Positions 9,113 to 17,011 of a stretch of DNA of 64,000 nucleotides are shown here, one piece after another. Each line of letters begins with the position of its first letter. Within the stretch, counting starts at the first letter, position 1. The stretch is from NCBI RefSeq assembly GCF_029210365.1, contig NZ_JARGES010000046.1, forward strand, positions 62,001-126,000, given 5' to 3'. The position numbers were made by a program, and so were the translations under genes. Origin of the DNA: Mesorhizobium sp. YIM 152430. GTDB lineage: Bacteria; Pseudomonadota; Alphaproteobacteria; Rhizobiales; Rhizobiaceae. The notes beneath the pieces were generated by a model. The model made no database searches. It was given only the letters and a program-made list of their open reading frames with translations, and was not told where the DNA came from.

Positions 9113-9544
9113 TCAATCCCCGCCCGCGCGTTCCAGCGCGGCAAGGCCGCGCAGGACGGCTTCGCGGTCGGCGGGCGACATGTTGGCGAGGAGGTTTTCC
9201 TCGAAGGACTTGGCGAAGGGCACGAGCTCGCGATAGGCGGCGTGGCCAGCCTTCGTCAGGGTCAGATGCTCGACGCGGCGGTCTTCCTCGCTCGGAGACC
9301 GTTTCAGCCACAGCCGCTTTTCGAGCGCCGAGACGGCGCGTGACACCTTGGTCTTGTGCATCGCCGAATGCTGCCCGACCGCGGTCGCGGTCATCGTCCC
9401 GTATTGGCCGAGCGCCGCGAGCAGCCGCCATTCGGGGCGGGTGAGGCCGTAGCGATCGCGGTAGATCTTCGCGAAATCGCGGCTGATGACATCCGCCAGC
9501 CGGTTCAGGCGATAGGGGAGGAAGCGTTCGAGTTCGAGCGTCAT
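9113..9544 (-). CDS. MarR-family transcriptional regulator
   Basis: A 143-residue winged-helix regulator. It shows [16 protein letters not shown], a helix-turn-helix ([32 protein letters not shown]) and the wing [18 protein letters not shown], all typical of MarR. It is divergent from hmgA with a 77-base gap, so it probably controls the homogentisate genes, with an aromatic acid as likely ligand; this is inferred from position. ATG 9544 is chosen; an in-frame GTG at 9550 would add two residues, and neither has a good ribosome-binding site. Confidence 0.85.
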   Translation of the reverse strand: MTLELERFLPYRLNRLADVISRDFAKIYRDRYGLTRPEWRLLAALGQYGTMTATAVGQHSAMHKTKVSRAVSALEKRLWLKRSPSEEDRRVEHLTLTKAGHAAYRELVPFAKSFEENLLANMSPADREAVLRGLAALERAGGD

Positions 9545-9555
9545 CGGCACAGTTG

Positions 9556-9578
9556 ATGGTTACATTTTCAATGGTTAC
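9556..9578. promoter_or_regulatory. Direct repeat in the marR-hmgA divergent region
   Basis: The octamer ATGGTTAC occurs at 9556-9563 and 9571-9578 (15 bp start to start), between the divergent starts of the MarR gene and hmgA. It is a candidate regulator-binding or promoter element for both genes. There is no experimental or comparative support in the window. Confidence 0.35.
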
Positions 9579-9621
9579 GAATGCAACGAAATTCACGGAA
9601 CGTCAAATCCGGGAGGTCGCC

Positions 9622-10989
9622 ATGAACGAGATGATGAAGGGGCTCGGCCACACGTCGCCGGCCAGGAAGCCGAAGGCCCGCTTCGACTACATGCCGGGCT
9701 TCGGCAACGATTTCGAAACCGAAAGCCTGGCCGGCGCGCTGCCGCAGGGCATGAACTCGCCGCAGCGTCCTGCCTACGGGCTCTATGCCGAGCAATTGTC
9801 CGGCTCGCCCTTCACCGCGCCGCGCGGCACCAACGAGCGCTCCTGGCTCTATCGCATCCGCCCGTCCGTCAAGCATCATCGTCGTTTCAAGCCGTTCGAT
9901 CTGCCGCTGTGGCTCTCTGCGCCATCGAAGGGCGAGCATGAACTGCCGCTCGGCCAGTTCCGCTGGAGCCCGGTGCCGATCCCGGCGGAAAAGACCGATT
10001 TCATCTCGGGGATGCGCACCATGACGCTGGCCGGCGACGTGCTCGGCCAGGCCGGCATGGCGGCGCATGTCTATGTCGCCAATGCCGACATGGTGGACGA
10101 CCACTTCTTCAACGCTGACGGCGAGATGCTGGTGGTGCCGCAGGAGGGCGGCGTGCGCTTTTTGACCGAGATGGGCGCGATCGAGGTCGAGCCTGGCGAA
10201 ATCTGCATCCTGCCGCGCGGCCTGACCTTCAAGGTCGAGCTGATGGGAAAGACCGCGCGCGGCTATATGTGCGAAAACTACGGCGCCAAGTTCACGCTGC
10301 CCGATCGCGGCCCGATCGGGGCCAACTGCCTCGCCAATCCGCGCGATTTCAAGACGCCGGTCGCCTGGTACGAGGACAAGGAGACGCCCTGCCGCATCGT
10401 CGTCAAATGGTGCGGCCAGTTCCACGTCACCGAGATCGGCCATTCGCCGCTCGACGTCGTCGCCTGGCACGGCAATTACGCGCCCTACAAATACGATCTG
10501 TCGACCTTCTCGCCGGTCGGCGCGATCCTGTTCGACCATCCCGACCCGTCGATCTTCACCGTGCTGACGGCACCGAGCGGCGAGGAGGGGACGGCGAATA
10601 TCGATTTCGTCATCTTCCCGCCGCGCTGGATGGTGGCCGAGAACACGTTCCGCCCACCCTGGTATCACCGCAACATCATGTCCGAGTTCATGGGCCTGAT
10701 CCGCGGCCAGTACGACGCCAAGGAGGAGGGGTTCGTGCCCGGCGGCATGAGCCTTCACAACATGATGCTGGCGCATGGGCCGGATGCGGGCGGCTTCGAG
10801 AAGGCATCGCGCGCGGAGCTGAAGGCCGTGAAGCTGGAAAACACCATGGCTTTCATGTTCGAGACGCGCTTTCCGCAACTCGTCACGAAATACGGGCTCG
10901 GACTGGAGACCTTGCAGGACGACTACATCGACTGCTGGAGCGACCTGAAGAAGCGCTTCAACGGCACCATAGAAGGCGACTGGAGTTAA
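9622..10989 (+). CDS. hmgA: Homogentisate 1,2-dioxygenase
   Basis: Non-heme iron dioxygenase of 455 residues. It opens homogentisate to maleylacetoacetate, the central ring cleavage of phenylalanine and tyrosine breakdown. The Fe(II) ligands expected from the human enzyme (His, Glu, His) appear at H349 and E355 ([13 protein letters not shown]) and H385 (NMMLAHGPD). The N-terminus [13 protein letters not shown] is a family hallmark. ATG 9622 follows GGGAGG; the frame is open upstream but lacks family similarity. It is the first gene of a forward-strand cluster with fahA and four further genes. Confidence 0.96.
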   Translation: MNEMMKGLGHTSPARKPKARFDYMPGFGNDFETESLAGALPQGMNSPQRPAYGLYAEQLSGSPFTAPRGTNERSWLYRIRPSVKHHRRFKPFDLPLWLSAPSKGEHELPLGQFRWSPVPIPAEKTDFISGMRTMTLAGDVLGQAGMAAHVYVANADMVDDHFFNADGEMLVVPQEGGVRFLTEMGAIEVEPGEICILPRGLTFKVELMGKTARGYMCENYGAKFTLPDRGPIGANCLANPRDFKTPVAWYEDKETPCRIVVKWCGQFHVTEIGHSPLDVVAWHGNYAPYKYDLSTFSPVGAILFDHPDPSIFTVLTAPSGEEGTANIDFVIFPPRWMVAENTFRPPWYHRNIMSEFMGLIRGQYDAKEEGFVPGGMSLHNMMLAHGPDAGGFEKASRAELKAVKLENTMAFMFETRFPQLVTKYGLGLETLQDDYIDCWSDLKKRFNGTIEGDWS

Positions 10990-11013
10990 GGCGCACCGGC
11001 TGCAATGATGGCG

Positions 11014-11149
11014 TGCGTCCTTCGAGGCTCGCCGAACAGGCTCGCACCTCAGGATGAGGGAAGTCGCGGATCGCACCGGTGACGAGGCGGGTTCGAGAAC
11101 CAACGGTCCTCATCCTGAGGTGCGAGCGAAGCGAGCCTCGAAGGGCGCA
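11014..11149. repeat. Intergenic inverted-repeat element (rhizobial palindrome type)
   Basis: Two imperfectly complementary arms of about 43-46 bases (11014-11059 and 11107-11149) carry CTTCGAGGCTCGC and CCTCAGGATGAGG on one side and their complements on the other, separated by about 47 bases. Sequences of this type (CCTCATCCTGAGG...GCCTCGAAGG) recur in rhizobial intergenic DNA. It fills most of the hmgA-fahA gap and could form a long hairpin in the transcript. Confidence 0.75.
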
Positions 11150-11193
11150 CGACAACAATCGAGCCCATATCGGGCCAAGGGGATGGAGACCGC

Positions 11194-12216
11194 ATGAAAC
11201 TTGCCACGCTGAAGAACGGCACGCGCGACGGAAAACTGGTGCTCGTGTCGCGAGACCTGACGCGCTCGACGGATGCGTCCTTCCTCGCCACGACCTTGCA
11301 GGCTGCGCTCGACGACTGGCGCCGCATCGCCCCCCATCTGGAGGCGCTGGCCGAAAGCCTCGAACATGGCGCGGTGCCGACCGAGCGCTTCCACGAACAT
11401 GATGCGATGTCGCCGCTGCCGCGCGCCTTTCAGTGGGCGGACGGCTCGGCCTATGTCAACCACGTCGAACTCGTGCGAAAGGCGCGCAATGCCGAGATGC
11501 CGGACACCTTCTGGACCGACCCGCTGATGTATCAGGGCGGCTCGGATGCGTTTCTGGGGCCGCGCGATCCGATCGTCATGGCCGACGAAGCCTATGGCAT
11601 CGACATGGAAGGCGAGATCGCGATCATCGTCGACGACGTTCCGATGGGCGCCAGCCTCGACCAGGCGCGCGAGGCGATCCGGCTGGTCATGCTGGTCAAC
11701 GACGTTTCGCTGCGCGGCCTGATTCCGGCCGAACTCGGCAAGGGCTTCGGCTTCTTCCAGTCCAAGCCCTCCTCGGCCTTCTCGCCGGTCGCGGTGACGC
11801 CCGACGAACTCGGCGACGCCTGGGACGGCGGCAAGCTCTCGCTGCCGCTGATGGTCGACTACAACGGCAAGCCGTTCGGGCGGGCGAATGCCGGAATCGA
11901 CATGACGTTCGACTTCCCCACCCTCATCGCCCATGCGGCGAAGACGCGCCCGCTTTGCGCCGGCTCGATCATCGGCTCGGGCACGGTGTCGAACAAGCTG
12001 GATGGCGGGCCGGGCAGGCCGGTCGATGCCGGCGGCGTCGGCTATTCCTGCATCGCCGAAATCCGCACCATCGAAACGATCGAAACCGGCAAGGCGACGA
12101 CGCCTTTCATGCGCTTCGGCGACACGGTGAGGATCGAGATGAAGGACAAGGCCGGCCATTCGATCTTCGGCGCGATCGAGCAGGTGGTGGAGAAGTATTC
12201 GCCGGAGAACGATTGA
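11194..12216 (+). CDS. fahA: Fumarylacetoacetate hydrolase
   Basis: A 340-residue enzyme of the FAH superfamily. It hydrolyses fumarylacetoacetate to fumarate and acetoacetate, the last step of the homogentisate pathway. The C-terminal catalytic domain has the metal-binding Glu in GIDMEGEIAIIVDD (E139/E141), then LVNDVSLRGLIPAELGKGFGFFQSKPSSAFSP and the GSGTVSN loop. The start at 11194 follows GGGGATGGAGA. The length is that of the bacterial two-domain form. It probably shares the hmgA transcript across the inverted repeat. Confidence 0.92.
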   Translation: MKLATLKNGTRDGKLVLVSRDLTRSTDASFLATTLQAALDDWRRIAPHLEALAESLEHGAVPTERFHEHDAMSPLPRAFQWADGSAYVNHVELVRKARNAEMPDTFWTDPLMYQGGSDAFLGPRDPIVMADEAYGIDMEGEIAIIVDDVPMGASLDQAREAIRLVMLVNDVSLRGLIPAELGKGFGFFQSKPSSAFSPVAVTPDELGDAWDGGKLSLPLMVDYNGKPFGRANAGIDMTFDFPTLIAHAAKTRPLCAGSIIGSGTVSNKLDGGPGRPVDAGGVGYSCIAEIRTIETIETGKATTPFMRFGDTVRIEMKDKAGHSIFGAIEQVVEKYSPEND

Positions 12217-12223
12217 GCACGCG

Positions 12224-12350
12224 GCGTCATCCCGGAACGGGCCGAGCGCAGCGAGCGACCGTATCCGGGACCCTTTCCGTGGACTGGCAAGAAAACGGAA
12301 TGGGTTCCGGCTCTTCGCCGCGCTTCGCGCGGCTTCGGTCGGAATGACGC
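12224..12350. repeat. Palindromic intergenic element, family A, copy 1
   Basis: An element of about 127 bp bounded by GCGTCATCCCGG and its near-complement GGAATGACGC, with internal blocks CCGGGACCCTTTCCGT and ACGGAATGGGTTCCGG. It shares order and sequence with the element at 15652-15772, so both are copies of one dispersed palindromic repeat. It lies between fahA and the MBL-fold gene. Confidence 0.75.
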
Positions 12351-12381
12351 GTAGATGACCAGAATTGCAACTGGAGCGCAC

Positions 12382-13332
12382 ATGACCAAGAACTTCGCAT
12401 CCACCGGCGACATGGCCGAGAAGGCCGTCTCCTTCACCGAGATCGGCCGCGACCTGTGGGCCTTCACCGCCGAGGGCGATCCGAACACCGGCGTCATCAT
12501 CGGCGACGATTCGGTCATGATCGTCGACGCGCAGGCGACGCCGCGACTGGCGGGAAAGGTCATCGAGAAGATCCGCACCGTCACCGACAAGCCGATCAAA
12601 TATGTGACGCTGTCGCACTATCACGCCGTGCGGGTGCTCGGCGCGTCGGCCTATGGCGCGTCGGAAATCTTCATGTCGGAGAAGGCGCGTTCCATGGTGG
12701 TCGAGCGCGGGCAGGAGGACTGGGATTCCGAATTCGGCCGCTTCCCGCGCCTCTTCCAGGGTCATGAATCGATCCCCGGCCTGACCTGGCCGACCATGAC
12801 CTTCAACGACCGGCTGACGGTCCACATGGGCAAGCGCCGTGTCGACCTGATGTTCCTCGGCCGCGCCCATACGGCGGGCGACATCGTCGCCTATGTGCCG
12901 GACGAGAACGTGATGTTCACAGGCGACATCGTCGAATACCACTCGGCCTGCTATTGCGGCGACGGGCATTTTTCCGACTGGCCGATGACGCTGGAGGAAA
13001 TCCGCGCCTTCGACCTCGACGCCATCGCGCCCGGCCGCGGCGATGCGCTGGTGGGGGCCGCCATGGTCAACGACGCAATCGACAACACCGCCGATTTCGT
13101 CATGTCCACCTATCGTCCCATCGCGCGCGTGGCGCAGGGCGGCGGCTCGCTGAAGGAGGCGTGGGACGCCTGCCGCGAAGTCTGCGACCCCAAATTCGGC
13201 GACTACGCGATCTACGAGCACTGCCTGCCCTTCAACGTCGCCCGCGCCTATGACGAGGCGCTGGGAATCGACACGCCGCGCATCTGGACGGCCGAGCGTG
13301 ACAAGGCGATGTGGGCGCAGTTGCAGGGGTGA
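12382..13332 (+). CDS. MBL-fold metallo-hydrolase with altered zinc motif
   Basis: A 316-residue metallo-beta-lactamase-fold protein. It has the expected beta-strand spacing, a motif-3 His in GRAHTAGDIVAYVP and a motif-4 Asp in VMFTGDIVEY. The usual HxHxDH signature reads SHYHAVRVLG, so the two paired His remain while the Asp and third His are Val and Arg. Substrate is unknown. It sits within the homogentisate cluster, and its stop overlaps the next ATG (TGATG). ATG 12382 is chosen over an in-frame ATG at 12355 that has no ribosome-binding site. A hydrolase acting on a pathway intermediate or CoA ester is possible but unproven. Confidence 0.8.
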   Translation: MTKNFASTGDMAEKAVSFTEIGRDLWAFTAEGDPNTGVIIGDDSVMIVDAQATPRLAGKVIEKIRTVTDKPIKYVTLSHYHAVRVLGASAYGASEIFMSEKARSMVVERGQEDWDSEFGRFPRLFQGHESIPGLTWPTMTFNDRLTVHMGKRRVDLMFLGRAHTAGDIVAYVPDENVMFTGDIVEYHSACYCGDGHFSDWPMTLEEIRAFDLDAIAPGRGDALVGAAMVNDAIDNTADFVMSTYRPIARVAQGGGSLKEAWDACREVCDPKFGDYAIYEHCLPFNVARAYDEALGIDTPRIWTAERDKAMWAQLQG

Positions 13333-13871
13333 TGGCGGTGACGGACCTGCAACGACATTTCTCCGCCATGGCGCGCAACAATCGCTGGTCGAACCACGTC
13401 CTGCTGCGCGCCTGCGCCAAGCTCGACAGCGCGTCCTTCACGGCAACCCGCACCTCGTTTTTCCCCTCCATCGCCGCGACGCTTTCCCACAACCACTTCG
13501 TCGACCTCTACTACATCGACGCGCTGGAAGAGGGCGGCCGGGGCGAGCGGGTCTATGACGACGAGATTGTGTTCGCCCACGCATCCGACCTCGCGCCGCT
13601 GCAACAGGCGGCGGACGATCGGCTGATCGCGTTCTGCGACCGGCTGGCCGAAGCCGATATGGAGCGCGTCGTCGTCACGGATCGCGGCCGGAAGGGTCAA
13701 TTCCCCGAGCGCATCTGCGACCTCCTCGCCCATCTTTTCCAGCACCAGATCCACCATCGCGGGCAGGCGCACGCGATGCTCGCCGGAACGGACGTCAAGC
13801 CGCCGCAGCTCGACGAGTTCTTCCTCGATTTCGAGCGCGATCCCGAGATCGGCCGCATGGGGCTCGCCTGA
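13332..13871 (+). CDS. DinB-superfamily protein
   Basis: A 179-residue four-helix DinB-type protein. The likely metal-binding His are visible: one in LSHNHFVDLYYID and a His-x3-His pair in HLFQHQIHHRGQAHAML. The superfamily contains metalloenzymes, including thiol-dependent isomerases such as mycothiol-dependent maleylpyruvate isomerase. The homogentisate cluster lacks a visible maleylacetoacetate isomerase, so an isomerase role is an attractive inference. The start overlaps the stop of the MBL gene and the end overlaps the start of the monooxygenase gene (TGATG both times), so the three are translationally coupled. Confidence 0.8.
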   Translation: MAVTDLQRHFSAMARNNRWSNHVLLRACAKLDSASFTATRTSFFPSIAATLSHNHFVDLYYIDALEEGGRGERVYDDEIVFAHASDLAPLQQAADDRLIAFCDRLAEADMERVVVTDRGRKGQFPERICDLLAHLFQHQIHHRGQAHAMLAGTDVKPPQLDEFFLDFERDPEIGRMGLA

Positions 13872-15457
13872 TGCCGCGCTACCAGTACCAGCCGTTTGCC
13901 TATGTGAAACCGCCGGAGCTCTCCGGTAGAGCCGCCAGGCGCACCAAGATCGTCATTGTCGGCGCCGGGCCGGTGGGCCTCGCGGCTGCGATCGACTGCG
14001 CGCTGCACGGCATCGGATGCGTGGTGCTGGACGACAACGACGTCGTATCGCTGGGGAGCCGCGCGATCTGCTGGTCGAAGCGGACGCTGGAGATCATGGA
14101 CCGGCTCGGGGTCGGGGAGCGCATGGTGGAAAAGGGCGTGACGTGGAAGGTCGGGCGGCTGTTCCACCGCGACCGCGAGGTCTGGAATTTCGACCTTCTG
14201 CCCGAGCCCGGCCACAAGATGCCGGCCTTCATCAATCTCCAGCAATATTACGTCGAGCAGTATCTCGTCGAGCGCGCGATGGAGTTTCCCGACCTGATCG
14301 ACCTGCGCTGGAAGAACCGCGTCATTGGCGTCGAGCCATCCGATGACGGCGTTCGCGTTTCGGTCGAGACGCCGGACGGCATCTACGAGATCGATACCGA
14401 CTGGTTGATCGCCTGCGACGGCGCGCGCTCTCCGGTGCGTTCGATGATGGGGCTGGATTTCGCCGGCCGTGTCTTCGAGGAGCGGTTCCTGATTGCGGAC
14501 GTCGAGATGAAGGCGGATTTTCCGCCGGAGCGCTGGTTCTGGTTCGAGCCGCCCTTTCACAAGGGCCAGTCGGCGCTGTTGCACAAGCAGCCGGACGACA
14601 TCTACCGCATCGACCTGCAACTCGGCTGGGATGCCGACCCGGAAATGGAGAAGCGGCCCGAAAACGTCATCCCGCGCATTGAGGCGATCGTCGGCCACCG
14701 CGATTTCACGCTCGACTGGGTTTCGGTCTACACCTTCCAGTGCCGCCGGCTGGATCGCTTCGTCCACGGCCGCGTGGTGTTCGCGGGCGACAGCGCGCAC
14801 ATCGTCTCGCCCTTCGGCGCGCGCGGCGGCAATGGCGGCATCCAGGACGTCGACAACCTCGTCTGGAAACTGGCGATGGTGGTGAAGGGCGAGGCGCCGG
14901 AAAGCCTGATCGCAACTTACGACGAAGAGCGCATTCACGGCGCCGACGACAACATTTTGAACTCCGCGCGCGCGACCGGCTTCATGACGCCGAAGAGCGA
15001 AATGGAGCGCACCTTCCGCGATGCCGTGCTGGACCTTGCCGGCGACCACGAATTCGCGCGCAGGCTGGTCAATTCCGGCCGCCTGTCGCGGCCCTGTTCG
15101 CTGGCGGGCCTGTCGCTGCAAGGAGCGGGTGAGGGCGTCGGGCAGGCGATGGCCGATGCGCCCCTTGAAGGTGGCTGGCTGCTCGACCATTTCGGCGGGC
15201 GGTTCGCGGTGATGGCGGTGGAGGCGGATGTGCCGGACGGTCTGCCGGCGGAGATCGACCGCATCCTCGTCACCACTGACTGGTCGCGGCGGGGTGACAC
15301 AACGACGTTGATCGATGCCGAGGGGCTGGTCGCGAAGCGCTACGGTGCGGGCACGGTCTGGCTGGTCCGACCGGATCAGCATCTGGCCGCGCGCTTCGAC
15401 AACCCATCGGCGGCAGAGATCGTCGCCGCATATGAGCAGGCGAGGGGGATGGCATGA
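13871..15457 (+). CDS. FAD-dependent aromatic monooxygenase (candidate 3-hydroxyphenylacetate 6-hydroxylase)
   Basis: A 528-residue class-A flavoprotein hydroxylase of the PheA/MhpA type. It shows N-terminal KIVIVGAGPVGLAAAIDCA for FAD binding, the internal DG motif LIACDGARSPVRSMMG, and FAGDSAHIVSPFGARGGNGGIQDVDNLVWKL, which contacts flavin and NAD(P)H. It is followed, with a 4-base overlap, by a 62-residue DUF2783 protein. In Pseudomonas putida, 3-hydroxyphenylacetate 6-hydroxylase is a flavoprotein (MhaA) plus a small coupling protein (MhaB) that makes homogentisate. Size, pairing and position next to hmgA fit that, but the substrate is inferred. Confidence 0.8.
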   Translation: MPRYQYQPFAYVKPPELSGRAARRTKIVIVGAGPVGLAAAIDCALHGIGCVVLDDNDVVSLGSRAICWSKRTLEIMDRLGVGERMVEKGVTWKVGRLFHRDREVWNFDLLPEPGHKMPAFINLQQYYVEQYLVERAMEFPDLIDLRWKNRVIGVEPSDDGVRVSVETPDGIYEIDTDWLIACDGARSPVRSMMGLDFAGRVFEERFLIADVEMKADFPPERWFWFEPPFHKGQSALLHKQPDDIYRIDLQLGWDADPEMEKRPENVIPRIEAIVGHRDFTLDWVSVYTFQCRRLDRFVHGRVVFAGDSAHIVSPFGARGGNGGIQDVDNLVWKLAMVVKGEAPESLIATYDEERIHGADDNILNSARATGFMTPKSEMERTFRDAVLDLAGDHEFARRLVNSGRLSRPCSLAGLSLQGAGEGVGQAMADAPLEGGWLLDHFGGRFAVMAVEADVPDGLPAEIDRILVTTDWSRRGDTTTLIDAEGLVAKRYGAGTVWLVRPDQHLAARFDNPSAAEIVAAYEQARGMA

Positions 15458-15642
15458 TCGATATCGGCAAGGACAGGCTGGGCACCGCCGGCGACGATTT
15501 CTACGCCGCGCTGATGGCCGCCCATGACGGCTTGAGCCTCGAGGAAAGCGCGCGGCTGAATGCGAGGCTGGTGTTGCTCTTGGCGAACGAGGTGGGCGAT
15601 TTGGAGCGGGTGAAAAAGGTGATTGCAGCGGCGAAGGGGTAG
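15454..15642 (+). CDS. DUF2783 small protein (candidate hydroxylase coupling protein)
   Basis: A 62-residue, mostly helical, acidic-and-basic protein: GDDFYAALMAAHDGLSLEESARLNARLVLLLANEVGDLERVKKVI. It matches the DUF2783 pattern. Its ATG overlaps the stop of the flavin monooxygenase by 4 bases (ATGA), so stoichiometric co-expression is expected. Its size, about 6.6 kDa, is close to the MhaB coupling protein of 3-hydroxyphenylacetate 6-hydroxylase. It has no signal peptide or membrane segment. Confidence 0.75.
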   Translation: MIDIGKDRLGTAGDDFYAALMAAHDGLSLEESARLNARLVLLLANEVGDLERVKKVIAAAKG

Positions 15643-15651
15643 TAGGCTCAA

Positions 15652-15772
15652 GTGTCATCCCGGCCGAAGTCGGGCGTAGCGAGACGGAGAGCCGGGACCT
15701 ATTCCGTGAGGTAGATGTCACGGAATGGGTCCCGGATAGCCGCTCGTCGCCGCGCGACTTCCGGGATGACGC
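15652..15772. repeat. Palindromic intergenic element, family A, copy 2
   Basis: An element of about 121 bp starting GTGTCATCCCGG and ending CCGGGATGACGC, with internal CGGGACCTATTCCGTGA and TCACGGAATGGGTCCCGG complementary to each other. It is the same family as 12224-12350. It lies between the convergent DUF2783 and hppD genes, where its long hairpin could also serve as a bidirectional terminator. Confidence 0.8.
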
Positions 15773-15798
15773 CTGTGCAGGAGAATGATGCCGCCGAA

Positions 15799-16911
15799 CT
15801 ACTCCGCCGCCTCGACCTTGATCACGCCACGCCGGATCTGGTCTTCCTCGATGCTCTCGAACAAGGCGCGGAAATTGCCTTCGCCAAAACCTTCGTCGCC
15901 TTTTCGCTGGATGAATTCGAAGAAGATCGGGCCGATGACGGTCTTGGAAAAAATCTGGAGCAGGATCTTGGTCGTTCCGCCGTCGACCACGCCTTCGCCG
16001 TCGATCAGGATGCCATGCTTCTTCATGCGGTCGATCGGCTCGTCATGGCCGGCGACGCGCTCGTGGCTTTTCTCGTAGTATGTTTCCGGCGGCTTCGGCA
16101 TGAATTTCAGGCCGTTGGCGTCGAGCCTGTCGGTGGCGTCGTAGATGCCGTCCGTGCCGACCGCGATGTGCTGGATACCTTCGCCCTTGTATTTGCGCAG
16201 ATATTCCTCGATCTGGCTCGTCTCGTCCTTGGATTCGTTGAGCGGAATGCGGATTTTCCCGCAAGGGCTGGTGATGGCCCGGCTCATCAGGCCGGTGATG
16301 CGGCCGTCGATGTTGAAGAAATGGATTTGCTTGAAGCCGAACAGGTCGCGGTAGAACGCCCACCACTTGTCCATGTTGCCGCGAAAGACGTTGTGGGTGA
16401 GGTGGTCAAGATAGTAGAAGCCGACGCCTTCGGGTTTCGGGTTCTTTTCGCCGATCCAGTCGAACTCGGCTTCATAGGCCGAGCCGCGCGCGCCATAGGT
16501 CTCGACGAAATAGAGGAGCGAGCCGCCGATGCCGATAATGGCCGGCACGTCGAGCGTCTTGTCCGTGCCTTCATAGGGCGTCGCGCCCTTGGAAACGGCA
16601 TGGTCGAAGGCGTGCTTGGCATCGACCACGCGCCACGCCATGGAGGGCGCGCAGGGACCATGTTCGTCGACGAAGCGCATGGCGTGCGAACCGGGTTCGG
16701 CATTGACGACATAGTTGATGTCGCCCTGCCGCCAGACGTCGATTTTCTTCGTCCTGTGGGTCGCGACCTTGGCGTAGCCCATGCGGGTGAAGAGTTCGGC
16801 CAGCTTTTCGGGCTCTGGATGCGCGAACTCGACGAACTCGAACCCGTCCGTGCCGGCGGGGTTGGTGCGGGTGATCTCGGCGGGCGGCGCGTCGTGCGGG
16901 AAAGGACCCAT
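15799..16911 (-). CDS. hppD: 4-hydroxyphenylpyruvate dioxygenase
   Basis: Non-heme iron enzyme of 370 residues that converts 4-hydroxyphenylpyruvate to homogentisate, feeding HmgA. It shows the vicinal-oxygen-chelate architecture with iron ligands in YLDHLTHNV and GIQHIAVGTDGIYDA and the C-terminal Glu region GPIFFEFIQRKGDEGFGEGNFRALFESIE. It converges on the hmgA-DUF2783 unit and is divergent from an Lrp/AsnC regulator, its probable controller. The upstream AGGAGGAT gives a strong ribosome-binding site. Confidence 0.95.
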   Translation of the reverse strand: MGPFPHDAPPAEITRTNPAGTDGFEFVEFAHPEPEKLAELFTRMGYAKVATHRTKKIDVWRQGDINYVVNAEPGSHAMRFVDEHGPCAPSMAWRVVDAKHAFDHAVSKGATPYEGTDKTLDVPAIIGIGGSLLYFVETYGARGSAYEAEFDWIGEKNPKPEGVGFYYLDHLTHNVFRGNMDKWWAFYRDLFGFKQIHFFNIDGRITGLMSRAITSPCGKIRIPLNESKDETSQIEEYLRKYKGEGIQHIAVGTDGIYDATDRLDANGLKFMPKPPETYYEKSHERVAGHDEPIDRMKKHGILIDGEGVVDGGTTKILLQIFSKTVIGPIFFEFIQRKGDEGFGEGNFRALFESIEEDQIRRGVIKVEAAE

Positions 16912-16957
16912 TTCATCCTCCTGAAATTCGATGGCCCGATCCTACTATCGCCGCCGC

Positions 16958-16993
16958 GCAAGCGGCTTGCATTCTGATGCCCCGGCGCGGCAT
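16958..16993. promoter_or_regulatory. Two inverted repeats between hppD and the Lrp/AsnC gene
   Basis: GCAAG-CGG-CTTGC (16958-16970) and ATGCC-7 nt-GGCAT (16977-16993) lie in the 100-base divergent gap. Their centres are 21 bp apart, two helical turns, which would suit an Lrp/AsnC-type multimer binding one DNA face. They are candidate operators for the adjacent regulator acting on hppD and itself; this is inferred from position and symmetry. Confidence 0.4.
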
Positions 16994-17011
16994 GTTGTGC
17001 GCGAAACGTGC

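Noticed and set aside
11110-13221. 703-codon minus-strand open frame opposite fahA and the MBL gene
   Set aside because: It is the mirror of high-GC coding DNA, has an Arg/His/Asp-biased composition with no domain, and the plus-strand genes there are certain.
12224-15772. Insertion-sequence interpretation of the two similar 120-bp elements
   Set aside because: No transposase gene lies between or next to them, and the genes between are ordinary catabolic genes; they could at most be non-autonomous repeats.
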